From: Warburgia ugandensis
Taxonomy: Eukaryota > Streptophyta > Magnoliopsida > Canellales > Canellaceae
NCBI GenBank assembly: GCA_035236585.1
Contig: CP141135.1
Location: 61,844,190 to 61,908,189 of the forward strand
DNA: 64,000 bases
Direction: 5' to 3'
Part shown: one piece after another, positions 39,501-47,651 of the stretch
Layout: every line of letters begins with the position of its first letter
How positions within the stretch are numbered: the first letter of the stretch is position 1
Position numbers and translations under genes: made by a program
Notes under the pieces: generated by a model
Told to the model about the DNA's origin: nothing
Seen by the model: only the letters and a program-made list of their open reading frames with translations
The model's database searches: none

Positions 39501-42034
39501 TTGGCGTAACGGTAAAAGTTGTCGTCATGTGACCTTGAGGTCACGGGTTCAAGGCGTGGAATCAGCCTCTTGCAAAAATGCAAGGTAAGGCTGCCTACTT
39601 TAGGCCATTGTGGCCCGCCCCTTCCCCGGACCCCGCATAGGCGGGAGCTTTGTGCACGGGGGCTGCCCTAGTCAAATCGGTATATTATACATGCATGTTT
39701 ACACATTTATGTTGATTTATTAGATTTTATATCTCACCTAATTTAAACATTTTCCTTGTGTATAATAATTTCCTTTGTTAAACAAATGAAAGTTGCTAAA
39801 AAAAAATAGTTTACAGATGAGAAACATTAAAATATCAGAATTAGAGAAAACAGAAAGATACTTTTTTAAAAACCTGTAGTACGATTTTAAGAGTAAAGTT
39901 CTGACACAACAGAAAGCTAAAACTTCTTCGAAGTGGAATATCTGTAAGAGGGAATGAATTTCAGAAGCTAAATCACCATCTTTAGGGGAAAGGATAGGTG
40001 GTCTTTGAGGGAGAGATCAGTCAACAGGTTATACAATCTCACCAATCCGTTTTCTTTGCTGTTTTTGTCCAAAAGAGGGAGAAAACAAACCAGCAAAATA
40101 TAAACTAAGAAAACCAGTATGGAAACTAAAATTTTATTCATCAATCACTGAATTTTTCTGAACTGGATTATTTATAGAGGATTGCTATCTATATCTGTTT
40201 CCAAGTAGAACTCCTAAAAGAATTAGAAACCATCAAAACAAGACTCAATTGAAAATAGGAAACTTCTAACTAAAGAAACCTTGTAAATGAGACTCCAATG
40301 GGAAATAGAACCCCAAAAATAAAAACTTCTTAAACTCCTACTATTACCAGACTCTTAAACTTCAGAGCTACCCAAAATAAATTCATACTAATGTTCATAT
40401 TTTCTTCTCCTCTTGTACACTAGGAGAACTCATCCTTGTTCGAAAAATGGCATGCAACTCCGGCCTCTTCAGTCTTCACCTTGTGTGCTTTGTCACTAAT
40501 GTTTGCTAGAATTTCGTAAAGACCAATCCAATTGCTTTTCAGCCCGTGATATTTGCCTCTAAGATACCTTTCCTTTGATAGGATATACTTCCTAGCCTGT
40601 CATAAAAGATATTTATCTAGGAATTTTCTTTCTAGCTGAAGTAAGACTTTGAGTTCCTAGTTGAAAAAATTGAGAAAAGACTTATTGGTTGGAAAGAAAG
40701 TCTGCTTTATCAAGCAGGTTTTTGGACCTTGATTAAATCTGTCACTGAAGGAATTACTAATTATATCGTTCAAAAGTGTTTGTTGTTTGAAGGGGAGCCT
40801 TGGGACAATGGTTGAGTTGTCACATGTGACCTGGAGGTCATGGATTTGAGGCTTGGAAAAACCTCTTGCAAAAATGCAAGGTAAGGCTGTGTACTATAGA
40901 CTCCTTGTGGTCTGCCGCTTCCTTGAACCCCACATACGTGAGAGCTTCATGCACTGGGCTTCCCTTTGGAAGTGTTTGTTGTTTCTAAAGCATCCTAGGA
41001 TCTAGATTCTTGAGAACAGTCATAAGACAACTAATTATTTTCTGATGGATGCAAGCGTTAAGTTTAATTTGAATTTGTGATTTAGCTTCTAAATTCAATA
41101 TTGGAAACTTGTCTTGCTATACAGTCATTCATTGTTTAAATTTAAGTAATTTAATACTGGAATCCTTTCTCTTCTTTTTGTGCCCATCTCGTTGGCTTTA
41201 GAATTTATTTATTTTCCCTTAAGCTCTAGACAGCCGACAGCCGAAAATAATACTAAAGGCCAAATGCTAATACATCAGCATAAGGAGGATGATTATCGCC
41301 ATATAGGTTTAATATTCGTAATAAGAATCTTCCTCGTTTCATTGCATATAATTATACAATAGTGGAAACTTGTGTCAACTTACAATCATTCGTGATTTAT
41401 TTTTAATTTAATTGATGCAATGGTATGTATCAGCATCCTCAGGATGGCGAAGGATGGGGATATTAGCGTCTAACGGTAACTAAATTGAACAGGAAGGCCG
41501 GCTCCAGGCAAAGAGCTCGCAAGTGAATTCAACGCTTTGGAGGCTTGTCTCTGGAGGGCTATTTCTCTAAACAAGGGTATCTTTTTCCTCTCTTAGCTAC
41601 ATGTGACTGCTTCTGTTACTTATTCCATAAATCACATCTGTCCAGGATGTTATAAAGGCCAAGAAACCATTTCTAGACTGCTCACTTATGATGGTGTTAA
41701 GCAACGGTTGTGGGGCCTTCGTCTTTCCGCCCCAGCAGAACCAGGGAACCAAATTACAGTTAACGGTGTCAAGGTATCTATCATCTACTTGAACGATGCA
41801 GTCTGCTCCTTTTTTCAGTTCAGAATGAGAATTGAAAATCCTAAACAGGTAGGAAAGCTGACAAGCTATTCAATTGGAAGAAAAGATTCTGAACACGTTG
41901 GGCTAGGCTATATAAAGAGGCGAGCCTGTTCAGTTGGGGATAAGCTAAACATTGGGGATGTTATTGCGACGGTTGTTGATGTTCCCTTCCTAGAGTCAAA
42001 CAAGGGACCTGAGACATTGTCTGCTAAAAATTGA
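600..42034 (+). CDS. IBA57.2: Chloroplast IBA57/YgfZ-like folate-binding protein, 12 exons
   Basis: Exons, all by hand: 600-794, 18741-18842, 22693-22726, 26251-26324, 26410-26475, 26704-26768, 34045-34132, 34244-34309, 39240-39405, 41493-41576, 41646-41773, 41849-42034. They total 1254 nt (417 aa plus TGA); every junction is GT-AG and keeps frame. The first exon gives a Ser/Arg-rich, acid-poor leader typical of chloroplast import. The body matches the GcvT/YgfZ aminomethyltransferase fold: [35 protein letters not shown], and the YgfZ signature KGCYKGQE split across exons 10 and 11 with its conserved Cys. It closely resembles Arabidopsis At1g60990. Family knowledge: IBA57/YgfZ proteins help mature 4Fe-4S clusters using folate. 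Length fits the family. Oddity: 1.25 kb of coding sequence is spread over 41.4 kb, mainly by transposons in introns 1 and 6. The symbol is by homology to Arabidopsis. Confidence 0.93.
795..2842. other. Intron 1, first part, no recognised element
   Basis: AT-rich intron beginning with a clean GTATGC donor. Scattered short open frames here have no recognisable protein motif. Confidence 0.5.
2843..3124. repeat. 282-bp foldback (long inverted repeat)
   Basis: The left arm begins GAAATGCATAGAGAAAGCTT and the right arm ends with its near complement, AAGCTTCCTCTATGCATTTC. Pairing continues inward through ACAGTTGTTAA and the CATCAACATCAAC block near 2913 against GTTGATGTTGATG near 3030, then a small inner stem around ACAACCATT. 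Arms are about 125-135 nt with mismatches. This could be a MITE-type foldback or a hairpin-RNA precursor. Confidence 0.75.
3125..3963. other. Intron 1, no recognised element
   Basis: AT-rich intronic DNA. The 74-codon open frame starting at 3603 shows no known motif. Confidence 0.4.
3964..4465. repeat. Tandem duplication, two units of about 250 bp
   Basis: Unit 1 (about 3964-4215) and unit 2 (about 4216-4465) share TATTTAATTTA, CTTTGCCACATGTC, GTGACAAAGAAGGAAAGTGT, TATTTGTTGAGGAATTG, CAATTGAGCAA and TCCTTCTTATAGTCAACA in the same order. They differ by many substitutions, so the duplication is old. Confidence 0.8.
4730..4911 (+). mobile_element. Au SINE, full-length
   Basis: Starts GGGGAGCCTTGGCGCAACGG, a tRNA-like A box, followed by a B-box-like GATTCAAGGC, and ends GGGCTGCCC plus a T run, as in angiosperm Au SINEs. 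A short TATCAA flanks both sides. It lies in intron 1 of the IBA57-like gene. Confidence 0.9.
4912..5689. other. Intron 1 between SINE and copia remnant
   Basis: The frame at 5145-5576 (143 codons) has no known domain. The last part may hold the 3' end or LTR of the copia element on the minus strand, but no paired LTR could be found. Confidence 0.35.
5720..6794 (-). pseudogene. Copia RNase H and end of RT, broken
   Basis: Reading from 6794 the text begins [10 protein letters not shown], the copia motif after the RT domain, passes FVVNKAGYF and GYLKHE, and ends in [16 protein letters not shown] text near 5730 (the last part in alternating frames). Stops and frameshifts are frequent. It is the downstream half of the same polyprotein found at 12414-13070. 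Confidence 0.7.
6800..7286 (+). repeat. 5' LTR of chromovirus
   Basis: 487 bp, TG...CA ends, aligning end to end with 11922-12408. It includes a GAAGAGAAAGGGGAGAAAAA purine block and ATCAATAAACA near its end, a likely polyadenylation context. Confidence 0.95.
7288..7299 (+). other. Primer binding site, initiator-Met tRNA
   Basis: TGGTATCAGAGC one base after the LTR is complementary to the 3' end of plant initiator methionine tRNA. Confidence 0.9.
7350..11964 (+). pseudogene. Chromoviral gag-pol, inactivated
   Basis: Gag starts at 7350 with a coiled-coil-like stretch. One base is missing near 7663, a TAA interrupts at about 7786, and a TGA sits inside the zinc knuckle (CX2CX7H) at 8396-8398. 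Protease reads [11 protein letters not shown] near 8600, with Met where Ser or Thr belongs. TAG or TAA codons follow at about 8831, 9215, 9596 and 10100. RT keeps FFDDILVYS (9621 on); RNase H keeps [13 protein letters not shown]. Integrase has VSNRD and QTKV where acidic catalytic residues are expected. A chromodomain-like end ([15 protein letters not shown]) runs to 11964, inside the 3' LTR. The element cannot move by itself. Confidence 0.9.
11922..12408 (+). repeat. 3' LTR of chromovirus
   Basis: 487 bp, preceded by the purine tract GCGGAGGGTAA. About 3.5% different from the 5' LTR, with no length change. Confidence 0.95.
12414..13070 (-). pseudogene. Copia reverse transcriptase, broken
   Basis: On the minus strand the text includes [40 protein letters not shown] with the YVDD active-site box, and [14 protein letters not shown], all standard copia RT landmarks. 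Upstream HGDL- and VVYMV-like text is in other frames. The right end of the chromovirus interrupts it after LTKNGMI. Confidence 0.85.
13071..13770. other. Copia inter-domain region, decayed
   Basis: Between RT and the LINE; probably the copia integrase-RT linker. No clear open frame on either strand. Confidence 0.4.
13771..16570 (-). mobile_element. RTE-type LINE, minus strand, inside copia element
   Basis: An endonuclease/RT pair in the RTE style. Near 16550-16330: [16 protein letters not shown] and [20 protein letters not shown], then SQIDFFLL near 15970. RT text at 15070-14735 includes [20 protein letters not shown] and [20 protein letters not shown]; 14695-14339 includes LHQGLTLS and the LFADD catalytic box. 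The C-terminal part at 14225-13956 has [12 protein letters not shown] and [10 protein letters not shown]. Frameshifts and stops split the frame. Compared with the tails at 44165 and 54723, this copy lacks the last 45 or so bases (ending in a CAT repeat), so its 3' end is deleted. Confidence 0.9.
14339..15070 (-). pseudogene. LINE reverse transcriptase domain
   Basis: Two open pieces (15070-14735 and 14695-14339) together cover RT motifs from the N/GFIPGRST box to the FADD box. FADD is present, but the following conserved hydrophobics are altered. A frameshift separates the pieces. It lies antisense to the host gene. Confidence 0.85.
16711..17000 (-). pseudogene. Copia integrase remnant
   Basis: The minus-strand text [20 protein letters not shown] matches the copia integrase region in which W, H/A, F and YLIN-RMP recur. 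Upstream text to 17227 is more decayed. It would lie immediately before RT if the LINE were removed. Confidence 0.6.
17231..18740. other. Intron 1, right end
   Basis: No confident element. C/T-rich minus-strand text at 17920-17410 could be copia leader or LTR. The intron ends with the acceptor TTTTCTATAG at 18740. Confidence 0.4.
18913..18980 (-). mobile_element. Au SINE fragment (3' half)
   Basis: GTGCATGAAGCTCCCACCTA and GGGGAAGGGGTGGACCA match the reverse complement of the Au SINE 3' half. The tRNA-like head is missing. Confidence 0.8.
18981..22692. other. Intron 2 remainder
   Basis: No known gene or transposon recognised. Open frames at 19885-19601, 20771-20577 and 21019-20816 (minus) and 21295-21555 (plus, 86 codons, Lys-rich) have no motif I know. 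Part may be an old, unclassified insertion. Confidence 0.35.
22727..24121. other. Intron 3, first part
   Basis: Canonical GTATGT donor; no recognised element. The frame at 23439-23780 shows no known domain. Confidence 0.4.
24122..24303 (-). mobile_element. Au SINE, full-length, minus
   Basis: Reverse complement reads from CCTTGGCACAATGG to the GGCTGCCC end and a T run. Nearby TGTTATCAA on both sides is a plausible target duplication with differences beyond it. Body substitutions show it is an older copy. Confidence 0.88.
24304..26250. other. Intron 3, second part
   Basis: No recognised gene or transposon. Ends at acceptor GGGCAACAG (26250). Confidence 0.4.
26769..27734. other. Intron 6, left part
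   Basis: AT-rich. A short direct repeat, GTCAAATGTCGCTCAA, occurs at about 27310 and 27346. Otherwise nothing recognised. Confidence 0.4.
27740..28142 (-). repeat. 3' LTR of chimeric element
   Basis: 403 bp, same ends as 30998-31411. It carries an internal duplicated TCCTTTCTGTTATAAAAC block and lacks 11 bp that the other LTR has in this region. Confidence 0.93.
28143..28159 (-). other. Polypurine tract (G14)
   Basis: Fourteen C on the + strand (28146-28159) read as G14 next to the LTR in element sense. This fits the priming site for second-strand synthesis. Confidence 0.8.
28160..28258 (-). pseudogene. Retained C-terminal end of chromoviral pol
   Basis: In element sense this reads SLPDNT, a stop where Trp is expected, EQMDVIQM, a stop, and [14 protein letters not shown]. 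It matches the end of the chromovirus at 11800-11920 (LPECDNTWE and [16 protein letters not shown]). So the host insert is bounded by element sequence on both sides. Confidence 0.85.
28259..28882 (-). pseudogene. Captured H+-ATPase, membrane segments to C-terminal region
   Basis: Continues the ATPase text in the same frame after a TAG (Trp expected) at about 28883. Landmarks: [77 protein letters not shown], a second TAG, then [12 protein letters not shown] and KDYGKE. These are the late transmembrane helices and the start of the regulatory tail of plasma-membrane P3A H+-ATPases. Plant H+-ATPase genes have many introns; none is seen here, which indicates a cDNA source. Confidence 0.92.
28883..29932 (-). 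CDS. Protease / H+-ATPase fusion frame, 349 codons
   Basis: One uninterrupted frame. Residues 1-9 are the end of the gag zinc knuckle; about 64-80 hold the retroviral-type aspartic protease site [12 protein letters not shown] (Asp73). About 140-176 match the segment after protease in related chromoviruses. From residue 177 the text changes to a P-type ATPase: [71 protein letters not shown]. The phosphorylation site DKTGTLT and the actuator domain are not included. The TGD and TGDGVND threonines are changed (IIGDQ, AGDGVND), so ATPase activity is not expected. Whether the fusion is translated is unknown. Confidence 0.9.
   Translation of the reverse strand: MGHQCKNRQLQVLLLANDEDNEIEITPVDRDGNRTRDNQPLELFLNSISSFMIGGTMKLKGLIEKREVVVLIDSGVSHNFISNPLVEKLHLTVDRSRQFGVQVGNGHCIKGQGIYWQIRLNLQGITVVQDFHPFDPGGADMVLRVAWLETLGEISANFHDLTMHFRVDGCQVILKGAETIRRALDLGVSVKIIIGDQLAIAKETRRRLEMGTNMYPSSSLLGESKDEAILALPINKLIEKVDGFAGVFPEHKYEIVKKLQARKHIYGRAGDGVNDAPALKKADIGIAVADATDATRSASDIVLTELGLSAIISAVLTTLAIFQRKKNYRIYAVSFTICIVLGFLLLALF
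29933..30878 (-). pseudogene. Chromoviral gag of the chimeric element
   Basis: Starts at 30878 ([20 protein letters not shown]). It contains [20 protein letters not shown] and ALHWFLW as in the chromovirus at 7600, then [20 protein letters not shown] and [10 protein letters not shown], then [14 protein letters not shown] near 29960-29920. At least two stops or frame changes (near 30465 and 30128) break it. It clearly shares ancestry with 7350-8400 but is distinct in sequence. Confidence 0.88.
30984..30995 (-). other. Primer binding site, initiator-Met tRNA
   Basis: Reverse complement is TGGTATCAGAGG, two bases from the LTR end. Confidence 0.88.
30998..31411 (-). repeat. 5' LTR of chimeric element
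   Basis: 414 bp, adjacent to the primer site; matches 27740-28142 over its full length except for one 11-bp difference. Confidence 0.93.
31431..33288. mobile_element. Possible solo LTR, about 1.86 kb
   Basis: CTAGG occurs at 31426-31430 and 33289-33293, with a TG start after the left copy. Near the left end, CTGCAAGTGCACGGGC and GCAAGTACGGGTCGGTCCCA resemble text I associate with plant gypsy repeats. The middle is purine-rich with no coding sequence. The right end would be TA rather than CA, so the boundary is uncertain. Confidence 0.4.
33289..34044. other. Intron 6, right end
   Basis: T-rich intron leading to acceptor CACTTCAG at 34044. No element recognised. Confidence 0.4.
34310..35937. 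other. Intron 8, left part
   Basis: Canonical GTAAGA donor; AT-rich; no recognised element. Confidence 0.4.
35938..36012 (-). mobile_element. Au SINE fragment (3' half)
   Basis: GGGGCAGCCCTGGTGCACGA through GACCACAAGGGTCAATAGTA matches the Au SINE 3' half in reverse. The tRNA-like part is missing. Confidence 0.85.
36314..36494 (-). mobile_element. Au SINE with 18-bp target duplication
   Basis: Full-length in reverse. CTGCAATGTAATATAGTA occurs at 36296-36313 and 36495-36512, an exact target duplication. Confidence 0.95.
36513..39239. other. Intron 8, right part
   Basis: No confident element. Text near 37750-37800 (GCATAGTGAA, AGATCTAAACCATT, CATGTTCAGT) recurs in altered form near 55395-55450, so part is probably an unclassified dispersed repeat. 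The acceptor is CATGTGCAG at 39239. Confidence 0.4.
39493..39667 (+). mobile_element. Young Au SINE with 14-bp target duplication
   Basis: CTAGTCAAATCGGT lies at 39476-39489 and 39668-39681. The body is nearly identical to the copy at 60759 (two visible substitutions). It sits 71 bp into intron 9. Confidence 0.95.
39682..40773. other. Intron 9, middle part
   Basis: AT-rich intronic DNA with no recognised element. Confidence 0.4.
40792..40969 (+). mobile_element. Au SINE, older copy, 15-bp target duplication
   Basis: AAGTGTTTGTTGTTT flanks at 40774-40788 and 40970-40984. Body substitutions in both promoter boxes (GGGACAATGG, GGATTTGAGGC) show it is older than 39493 and 60759. Confidence 0.93.
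40985..41492. other. Intron 9, right end
   Basis: No element seen; ends with acceptor TTGAACAG at 41492. Confidence 0.4.
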
Positions 42035-44164
42035 TCGCAATTGTTTTATCGGCCTTTGACACCTGTTGGACTTCACACTGATGAGTATTTCTGTAAATGT
42101 ATCAACTGTAAAACCACCTTCAGTAACTCAAATTCAGAATCTGCTTGCTTATGTTAACCAAGAGCAGGTGCATGTGTCTTGGAGGAAGCTGTACTTAGCA
42201 ATGGGGTATGAGTTTGAAATGTGATGGTTCCAAACAACTGGTGACAAGCAAAGTATTGTATAGAGCCTTACGATAATGTTATTCTCTTTTTAATTGTTAT
42301 CTTGATGGAATCAGTCCAGAAGTGAGCAGAGTTAACATGCGGTCATCAAATTACAATATGAAAATATGTAAAATGAAGAAATAATGTGATCGTCTTATGG
42401 CAATTAAGAAAAAGACTGAACATGTTAATGAATGACGATGATGTAAAGCACTGATGGTGTCCCAGTCATACAAGGGTGGCCTCCAAAAAACAAAGAAAAG
42501 TGGTCCTTGTACTGCACCCCATTGTGTGTGCAGATTAGCACCTCTCTTCTAAAAATGTTTCTTGTCCTTCTAATTTCTCCTTTCAAATAGTATAGAGAGA
42601 ATGTTATCTCTTATCTAAGAAACATGACATCTTTTCCCCCCCCTTTTTTTTTTCTTGTCAAAGAAATAGGATTTCTAATTCATTAGTTGCTCTTTTTATT
42701 TCATTCATTCTTTCTATTACAAGCAAAGAATTACAAAACAAATCCTAAATTTAATCCCTGACCAAAAGAAAAGTGGCCATTGAACCATCAACCAAGTGTA
42801 TTCCAGAGGAGATGCCTAGTTGTCTGCAACCAACTAGGCTCGACGTTTGTTGGTTGCTATAGGCTTCATTTAATTTGAAACATTATGTTTCTTTAACCGT
42901 ATTAGTATTCAATAACTATTGATGATACTTAAAGCTTAGAGGAGAGAGAGAGAACTAGAATTAGAAGTTAAATAGAAAGGGTTGAGAATCCGATTATGAC
43001 GATCCCCCAATCATCTGCTTCAACAGTATCGCCTTCTGTCTTTAGGATTATGAAAGAAGTTCAAGGAACTTTTTTATTCTCCAAGTACATTAGACACGCA
43101 GCTCACATCTAGAATCAGGAAATGCCGTTGATTTGATACCCAGGTAAGCAATGGAAGTTTGAAGCCATTGCACGCCGACCTATTGTTATACATCCTTGAC
43201 TACCCAACAAAAGAGAGAACAAAAAAAAAGGGAAATGCTCATTGTTGCATGTGCTTTTCAGGTAATGCTCAGAGTTTGATGCGGGCAGTAGAATTCACTG
43301 TTCAGTCGACCGCTAAAGGGAACCAATTCAACATGCATCGTTTTTTTGGGTGTGCAGCAGATGATCTTCATGTGTTATTGATAGGAGATTGAAGTTCTTC
43401 AGTTCCTAAGCAGAGCATCAATACCAAATCCCTTGCTTAAGGTGCACTCCCAAGTAGTGAAACATGATTGTGGCTCCCTGTGAAAGGTAAGCCTGCGAAT
43501 TCAGCAAATGCACAAAAAGAAACTTGGTTAACATGGTTTTCCATCTATACCTGTAGAGGGAAGACGATATCTCTTGTGGCACAAAGAGGCGAAGCAACCG
43601 GGCGCAATTCATCCAGTGGAATCAGAACTGCTACAAGATCATCACTGAAAGTGACCAGAAGAGATGTGGCTCACTAAAGCTTATTTTCACATTAAAAACA
43701 TAAGCTCTGGCAGATTAGTAACATAATGGTAATCGCCGATCTCATGCCATTATTATCAAATATTCAGCATCGGATGATATGCAATTGAGAGATTCTTCCT
43801 GTACATAAAGCACCACAACTCGTAGACATTCAGAAAGAAATGATCAAGATGCCCAGGAACAACAGCAAAGCAGGATGACTGCCAGAACAAAGGAAAATTT
43901 CAATTGTCATTGGAACGGTGGAATTCTTAACTGCATCAGCAGAAAGATATGTTGAGCACTAAGATGACACGTACTTTGTAACAGTAGAAGTGGCATTAGT
44001 ACTTGAGTAAATCCATCTGTTACCGGGAAAAGCTTCTCATTATTGCTGGAATATACTACATTACATCACTGGCAATAGCCACAATGATTAATGAGAATGC
44101 ATCAACTGTTGGTCCATATATACAAGTGCACTGGCTTTTACATGTATACTACACTGAAGAAAGT
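42035..44164. other. Tail-to-tail intergenic region
   Basis: Starts with the IBA57-like 3' untranslated region. The open frame at 43159-43392 and the opposite-strand frame at 43612-43418 show no known domain. Old retrotransposon matter is possible but unproven. Confidence 0.4.
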
Positions 44165-44488
44165 CATCATCATCATCATCAAGACCTTATCCCAATTAGG
44201 GGTCGGCCACATGAATCTTATTCCTCCATTCCACTCTATTAAATATCATGGTTTCATTTAGTCCCAAAGTTTTTAAATCTTTCCTCACCACTTCTATCCA
44301 TGTTCTTTTGGGCCTTCCCCTTGCCCTTTTAGAACCTTCTACTTGTATTGCCTTACTCTTTCTAACTGGTGCCGTTGTTGGTCTCATTTGGACATGTCCA
44401 AACCATCTAGGTCTAATCTCCCTCATCTTATTACCTATTGGTGCTACCCCTAAATTTCCTCTAATATTTTCATTTCTAATTCTGTCCT
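44165..44488 (-). mobile_element. 5'-truncated RTE LINE tail
   Basis: Begins with a CAT repeat and AAGACCTTATCCCAATTAGG, then aligns with the 13771-14050 part of the large LINE, including the EIRPRWFGHVQ coding end in reverse. It interrupts the downstream duplicate of the CDKE 3' end. AAAGT on both sides may be a short target duplication. Confidence 0.88.
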
Positions 44489-44511
44489 TCTAAAGTGGGA
44501 CTGGGATAAAC

Positions 44512-44618
44512 TCAAAAGCACTTTGATTTCTGCTGGGTACAATATCCAGAATTCAGTATCGTTGTCCCAGATCAATCCGTCTGAACTACTGCTGACAGGA
44601 CTGAGGCAGGATTGACTA
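44512..44618 (-). pseudogene. Degenerate second copy of the CDKE last exon
   Basis: About 0.9 kb downstream of the CDKE stop, this segment aligns with the gene's last exon, from the CAGCAG end of the penultimate exon through the terminal CAGCAGAAATCAA and its TTTTGA stop. Several substitutions and small indels break the frame. The last intron seems to be absent here, because the penultimate-exon end and last-exon start are adjacent. Further downstream the two copies share weaker similarity (around 44100-44160 against 45310-45390), with an RTE LINE tail inserted between. It may be a tandem duplicate or a processed fragment; the short alignment does not decide. Confidence 0.6.
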
Positions 44619-46955
44619 GCTTCAATCACAGCTAAGAATGTCCTTATTCTTGGCCAAGCAAAGCATGAGTACCCAGGTTGGATGACCTGATTCGTTGCTA
44701 GCAGACTTAGTGACTTGCCACCTTCATAGATGTTGCCTGCAAGTAAAAAAAAACATCTGGTTATGTGCATAGCTCATGCAGATACCATCAACAATTTGCA
44801 CTTTTTACAAGAATAAAGAAAAGTTGGAATTTGTACAACAAAATTGAAGGACAAAACGACTCCATATGTTACTGGTAAAAGGGATCATTCTTTTCATTTC
44901 ACAGCAAATGTTGGATTCATTTTAGATGATATATTTGCAATCTGAAGAATAAAAAGGCTTTTATTTTGTTGCCGTTCCTACAAGCCTAATCAACTACCAG
45001 GCATTCTTTAACTGGAAATATTTTGGTGATTCAGGAATATCAAGTGACAAAATGGGTCATTGGACAAAGAGGTCCCTAATCAAGTGAAATGGAAAGATCA
45101 AGTGGCAAGTTACGAAATAACCAGAAATGTAACCCTGAGGAAAAAGAAGCTGAAACTCCTGCCAGTGCTGAAAAAATAAGCCATCCAACATTAGTAAATC
45201 AGGTGCTTTATGAACAGAGAAGTAATATCAATATTGATAAGGAAATATCGTGTATTAACAGGAAACCTGATCACCATTACTGGAGTACAGTACCCATCTT
45301 TACTCTGATGTTGGTTCATGAAAATGCATCGATAATGTTTCAATAGATACAAAAACTACATGTTTTGATGTATTTGTTCAACTGAAGAAACACCGTAATA
45401 ACCTCAAAAACGCCTTGATTTCTGCTGAGGAGGATATCCGGTATTTGGCATTCCTGTTCCAGGATCTTTCCTTCTCAACTGTTTCAAAAAGTAATGAAGA
45501 AGCCAATGGTTTAACCTGTTGATGATGGAGCTTAACTTTGACCATGAAACTTACAGATTATGTAAGACCATACCTGCTGCTGATGGACTTGAGCTGGAGC
45601 ATCTCTCTGCAATGGGAGGCCACTGGGATTGAGGCCACCCATCCCTGCCTGTGAAGCAAGGTTAAAAACTGTCATGCCCGCAGCAGGCATTTTTTGCATG
45701 CCAACTAACGGCATTTGCCGAGGGACAGGTCTGGCAGTCACAACAGAAGCAGCAGCTATACTCCCAGAAATGACATTTCCAGATGATACATGATCACAAA
45801 AAACATCCAAAATGAGCACAAAATATACGAACAAGAAGAACCGTAAAACATTATATGCTATAAAAGGAAAGTACTGTCAACTGCGTGAAAGGAAGCCCGT
45901 TGGTTATAAATATGACCAAAGTGCATACTGTATCAACTATTTGTCCATCATTCAATGGCATTGTTCCATATCTGTAAGTTGAAATATGATCTCGGAAAGA
46001 AATCCAATCATATTATCAAATAACTTCCAACTAATTACAACTATGTATCACTTCCTAGATCAGGTCAAAACTACTGACCTTGTCTTTATCTTCAAAATTA
46101 TCGAATCACTAAGAATGCCTCTTGCTTACAAAAATTTGACAGACAGCCAAAGAAATTGTCAACAGGCAAGTAATAAATATAAGCAACTAAACAAATAGAA
46201 ACTACTCGCTTCGCAAGTCCAATATTATGCAGAAACATGCACATTGATGCAAGTGCATGTCCATCCAAATGTATTGCAACAAGCTTTGACTCCTAATAAT
46301 CAGTCCTGAATCTAACTACAGACCCGGGAGGAAGTGATTTGGCTATATGGGACAAGCAGCACAATGTCTTACAATGAGATTATGCTTAAATATACAAGAA
46401 AAAATATGTAAGAACAGACTATTTATTTATTCAAACAAAGTCAACAATATGGCAACTGCCTAGTGCATTGGTGAAAAGGTTCTTGTATAGCTAACAGAGA
46501 TAATTAACAGAGGTGAAATTCATTAAATGTCGTGTCTATTTGTAAGCAAACAAGAGACTTCAATCCAATACAGTACTGGTTGAGAAGGTTGGATACTGGT
46601 TGGTCCTTCAAAATCTGTAGTGGTATCCACTGGACGAGCAGGATAATTGATTGCTTTCTCTCCTTGGTAAGGTGCCAGTGCACTGACAATTCATGTGAAC
46701 TTACCTAATCAAATAAGGAAACTATAGAAGAATCTATGCTTCATGCACCATGATACCCCACTGGCGAACATTGTAATGTCATCCAAGTAAATGGTAGTGA
46801 AGAGGATTCAATTCATTTAAGTAAATGGCCGTGAAAAGATTCATTCATTACTTAAGGTGATCACAACAACTAAAGGAAACTTTTCTAGTGATCAAAAGTT
46901 TTCCAATTCAGATAGGGACTCACTTCCTTCCTGGGAGAGGATCAATCCAGAAATA

Positions 46956-47651
46956 CTTGAACAGTGAATTAGAGAGGCAAAAATGGTTAGTGGGAGACAT
47001 TAGAAATGCCGGAACCTTACAGTTGCCAAATTTCCAAATTATCAAGTAAGAAGTTCCTATCATGAAATCCATAAGCAGACAAGTGGGTTCTTTTCCATGC
47101 CAAAATGTCTTACATAAATGTCAAACTTTACAGACACTGGCTCAATGAACTGAAAAGCAGATAAATACAGTTTTTCCTTCTTAAAATATAGAATGTGATT
47201 ACATTCTGAAGTGGCCATGGGCTCCAAATACGTTTATTTTACAAGAAGCAAGCACTAACTAATTGATTTCCTTTTTGCTCCACATAAATACATATTTCTT
47301 GTCAAAGTCAAGATCCACACAAAAATGCCAAACATGAACTAGCATCTTCTTCCTTCTTAAAATACAGAATGTGATTAAATGCTAAAGAAGCCATGTAGTC
47401 CAAACATGTTTATTTTGCAAGAAGCAAAATGAAATTAATTGATTTCCTTTTTGCTCTATCTAAATAAGTAATTGTTGTCAAAGTCAGGATTGATGCAATA
47501 ATGGCAAACGTGAACTAGTTCTTCAGCAACACTGTGAAAGCGTTGCAAACTATGCCTGGAATATAAAAGAAAGCAACATGATTGATGTGTCATTCCCGAT
47601 TTCAATCAACACTGCAAGGATATTTAAAAAAAGAGAGAAGAGGATAATGAC
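46956..47651. repeat. CDKE intron 11 with 175-bp duplication
   Basis: About 47173-47345 and 47350-47524 share TTCCTTCTTAAAATA, AGAATGTGATTA, GATTTCCTTTTTGCTC, TTGTCAAAGTCA and GTGAACTAG-like blocks in order, with many substitutions. This is an old tandem duplication, with no coding content. Confidence 0.7.

Noticed and set aside
39493-39667. tRNA genes at the Au SINE heads
   Set aside because: A and B boxes are present but the sequence does not fold as a tRNA, and 14-18 bp target duplications and T tails show SINE insertions.
43159-43677. A third gene between the two host loci
   Set aside because: Short overlapping frames on both strands without domains or splice patterns.
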